A DNA stretch of 64,000 bases from Maribellus sediminis (GTDB lineage: Bacteria; Bacteroidota; Bacteroidia; Bacteroidales; Prolixibacteraceae). A program made the translations under genes and the position numbers. Shown piece after piece: positions 61,989 through 64,000 of the stretch (the stretch's first letter is position 1; every line of letters starts with the position of its first letter). The notes under the pieces were generated by a model. It searched no databases, was not told where the DNA came from, and was given only the letters and a program-made list of their open reading frames with translations. The stretch is taken from assembly GCF_011799805.1 (NCBI RefSeq), contig NZ_WXUB01000002.1, positions 434,001 through 498,000 of the forward strand, written 5' to 3'.

Positions 61989-64000
61989 TTAGAAGTTAAA
62001 CTGAAGTCCAATATGATACGATCTGTTTAGCGGATACACAGAGTAATCAATTCCTCTTGCTCCAAGACCACTACCAGCTCTTCCACCACCTGCAATATCA
62101 GGATTATATCCCGAATAGTTTGTAATGGTTAAAAGGTTTTGAGCACCAACATATACCCTTAAATTAGCATTGGGCGAAAGTTTATTCACAAATGAGTTTT
62201 GTGTAAAAGTATATCCCAATTGAACATCTTTTAACCTCAGGTAAGAACCATCTTCCAAAAAACGATCACTATAAGATTCCCCATTTCCATTTGGATCTAC
62301 CAAATCCAGGCGCGGAAAATCAGAATCTGGATTAAATGTATACGAATCCAAAGTGGCTTTAGAATAATTGATATTGATTCGAACTGCATCCTGATAGGCC
62401 CTGATACCGTTAAATATTTTGTTTCCCTGAGTTCCCTGCAAGAAGGCAGAAAAATCAAAGTTCCGCCAATCTAAGGCAAGTCTTAAACCATAATCAATAT
62501 CTGGGAAAGGTGACCCACTATACACTCTGTCTTCAGTGTCGATTTTACCATCGTCGTTTGCATCAATGAAACGAATATCACCTGGTACGGCATTGGGTTG
62601 TATCAACTCTCCATCTTTACTGTGAGCCTGAACATCTGCTGTACTTCTAAACAGTCCGTCAGTCTGAATTAAGAAGAAAGAATACATTGGATATCCTTGC
62701 TTTGTGTACGTAACGGCAGCATCGTGATGAACTGCAGATCCTCCTGCTAATTGCTGAGAACCAGTTGCCAGACTTTCAACATTATTTTTAATGTGCGAAA
62801 GTGTTGCTCCTATAGAATATTTTACTTCACTGCCAATTGTTCCACTATGATTTAGAGCTAATTCAAATCCTTTATTTGAAATTTCACCTGCATTCCCATA
62901 AGGATACGAATTTACACCTGTTGATAATGGTATAGGTACCTGGAGTAACAAATCGGAAGTAATCTTGTTAAAATAGTCAAAAGTAAGGTTAGTTTTCCCA
63001 CTGTTAAAACCTACATCCAATCCTATATTACTTGTAGCAGTAGTCTCCCATTTAATATCAACGGCAGGATAATTCAATTGCGTATTACCAATCCATAAAC
63101 TTTCCGGATCGCCCACAACATAATTACGTCCTGAACTTATTAATCCGAGATATTGATAATCACCAATGTTCTGGTTACCTAAAACCCCGTAGCTTGCTCT
63201 GATCTTGAGTTCCGTTATTGGCGTATTAAGGTCTTGAAAAAAAGATTCGTTCCCTACATTCCACGCTGCGGCCACAGATGGGAAGTTGGCCCATTGATTT
63301 TGCGGACTAAACCGTGAAGAACCATCTCTCCTGAAAGTAGCAGTCACACTATATCTGTCTTGAAACGCATATACTGCTCTTCCAAAATAGGATATCAGAT
63401 TATTTTGATATTCACTCCCACTTGATCCCGGATTAAGGCTTCCGGCAGATAAAACCTTAATACCTTCCGGCAACTCTTCGATAGATCCACCAACTGTTCT
63501 GCTTTTCCAACTTTGCGATGATTGGCCAAGTATTGCGTTAATTGAATGATTCCCAAACGATCTGTTGTATGACAAAATATTCTCGATTTGCCAAAACTTG
63601 TTCATTTGATTTGATTCACTTAAATCATTGATCGGATTTGAATTGGCTACTTCCTGATCGTATACAGGCTTATAGTTATATGTGTAATGTAAGTGTGCTG
63701 ATGCACCAACCCGAGTTTCAAAATTAAGATGTTCTGTAAATTCAAAACGTGCAAAAGTATTTAAATTTGCCCTGTAATTTTCAGTCTCACTTTCTACCAG
63801 GTGCAAGCCGGCCAATGGGTTACCAATATTCATAACGTCACCGGATGGACCATTATACCCACCAACATTTTCAGGGGCATAAATATTGAAGGCAGGAATA
63901 AACAATAATGCTTCGAAAAGCGCATCTCCTCTTCCACCTCCGGTTGAACCTGCCTGATCATAAAAATCTTTTACCAGAATCAGACTTTCACCAAAAGTAA
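61989..64000 (-). CDS. susC: SusC/RagA TonB-dependent transporter (second pair, 5' part outside window)
   Basis: The frame is open from the window edge to the stop at 61989, about 670 codons, covering the barrel only. At the edge it reads TFGESLILVKDFYDQAGSTG, and further on come RDGSSRFSPQNQWANFPSVA, LKIRASYGVLGNQNIGDYQY, NPAVDIKWETT-type strands, VYSGSPFPDIDYGLRLALDW and the last strand YHIGLQFNF. All are standard SusC barrel landmarks, also present in the first SusC. The signal peptide, regulatory-like domain and plug lie beyond position 64000. A start codon inside the window would be wrong; an apparent TTG at 63905 is internal. Confidence 0.95.
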   Translation of the reverse strand, partial: TFGESLILVKDFYDQAGSTGGGRGDALFEALLFIPAFNIYAPENVGGYNGPSGDVMNIGNPLAGLHLVESETENYRANLNTFARFEFTEHLNFETRVGASAHLHYTYNYKPVYDQEVANSNPINDLSESNQMNKFWQIENILSYNRSFGNHSINAILGQSSQSWKSRTVGGSIEELPEGIKVLSAGSLNPGSSGSEYQNNLISYFGRAVYAFQDRYSVTATFRRDGSSRFSPQNQWANFPSVAAAWNVGNESFFQDLNTPITELKIRASYGVLGNQNIGDYQYLGLISSGRNYVVGDPESLWIGNTQLNYPAVDIKWETTATSNIGLDVGFNSGKTNLTFDYFNKITSDLLLQVPIPLSTGVNSYPYGNAGEISNKGFELALNHSGTIGSEVKYSIGATLSHIKNNVESLATGSQQLAGGSAVHHDAAVTYTKQGYPMYSFFLIQTDGLFRSTADVQAHSKDGELIQPNAVPGDIRFIDANDDGKIDTEDRVYSGSPFPDIDYGLRLALDWRNFDFSAFLQGTQGNKIFNGIRAYQDAVRININYSKATLDSYTFNPDSDFPRLDLVDPNGNGESYSDRFLEDGSYLRLKDVQLGYTFTQNSFVNKLSPNANLRVYVGAQNLLTITNYSGYNPDIAGGGRAGSGLGARGIDYSVYPLNRSYHIGLQFNF

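Noticed and set aside
61989-63905. A complete 638-residue SusC-like gene starting at 63905
   Set aside because: The codon at 63905 is an internal TTG; the frame continues in SusC-like sequence to the window edge, so the gene is cut by the window and not short.

Overview
The window comes from a Bacteroidota genome. The evidence is two SusC/SusD pairs, a hybrid two-component regulator with AraC output, Bacteroidota-style lipoproteins and signal peptides, and AT-rich spacers. The dense sulfatase and glycosidase content suggests a marine, algal-polysaccharide-degrading member, possibly Marinilabiliales-like; that placement is inference. Every gene I can support lies on the minus strand, so functional order runs from high to low coordinates.

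Positions 1-8.4 kb hold one end of an integrated mobile element. In transcription order it carries a tyrosine recombinase, a helix-turn-helix protein, a 58-residue protein, a zinc-finger protein, a replisome-organiser-like protein, a DnaB-type helicase, two diverged tandem paralogues of unknown function, a DUF5681-like protein and a UvrD-like helicase cut by the window edge. Two copies of one 11-10-11 palindrome sit upstream of the two gene blocks. Next to the integrase is the wreck of a family 2 beta-galactosidase.

Positions 8.4-64 kb form a very large polysaccharide utilisation region. Block 1 (8.5-13.1 kb) has a GH43-like enzyme, two sulfatases and the GH2 remnant. Block 2 (13.6-22.5 kb) has SusC/SusD, ending in a clear terminator, and the hybrid regulator. 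Block 3 (22.8-44.6 kb) starts with a sugar-porter MFS gene preceded by a good Bacteroidota promoter. It continues with a cytosolic DUF5107-TPR protein, three GH2 enzymes, two sulfatases, an SGNH esterase, a GH35 beta-galactosidase, a uroporphyrinogen-decarboxylase-like protein and a GH59 remnant. Block 4 (45.1-60.2 kb) is a tight run of two GH2 enzymes, a GH59, a PQQ-like propeller, a membrane DUF362 protein, a GH30-like enzyme and two further beta-propeller proteins. A second SusC/SusD pair (60.5 kb to the edge) lies upstream of block 4.

The combination of GH2, GH35, GH59 and GH43 with four sulfatases points to a sulfated, beta-galactose-rich glycan, perhaps an arabinogalactan- or galactan-type algal polymer (inference). 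SusC/D would import oligosaccharides. Lipoprotein and periplasmic sulfatases and galactosidases would trim them. The MFS porter would move sugar inward, where the DUF5107 and UroD-like proteins act. The least explained parts are block 4's propeller/DUF362 genes, the DUF5107/UroD pair, and the paired palindromes of the mobile element.
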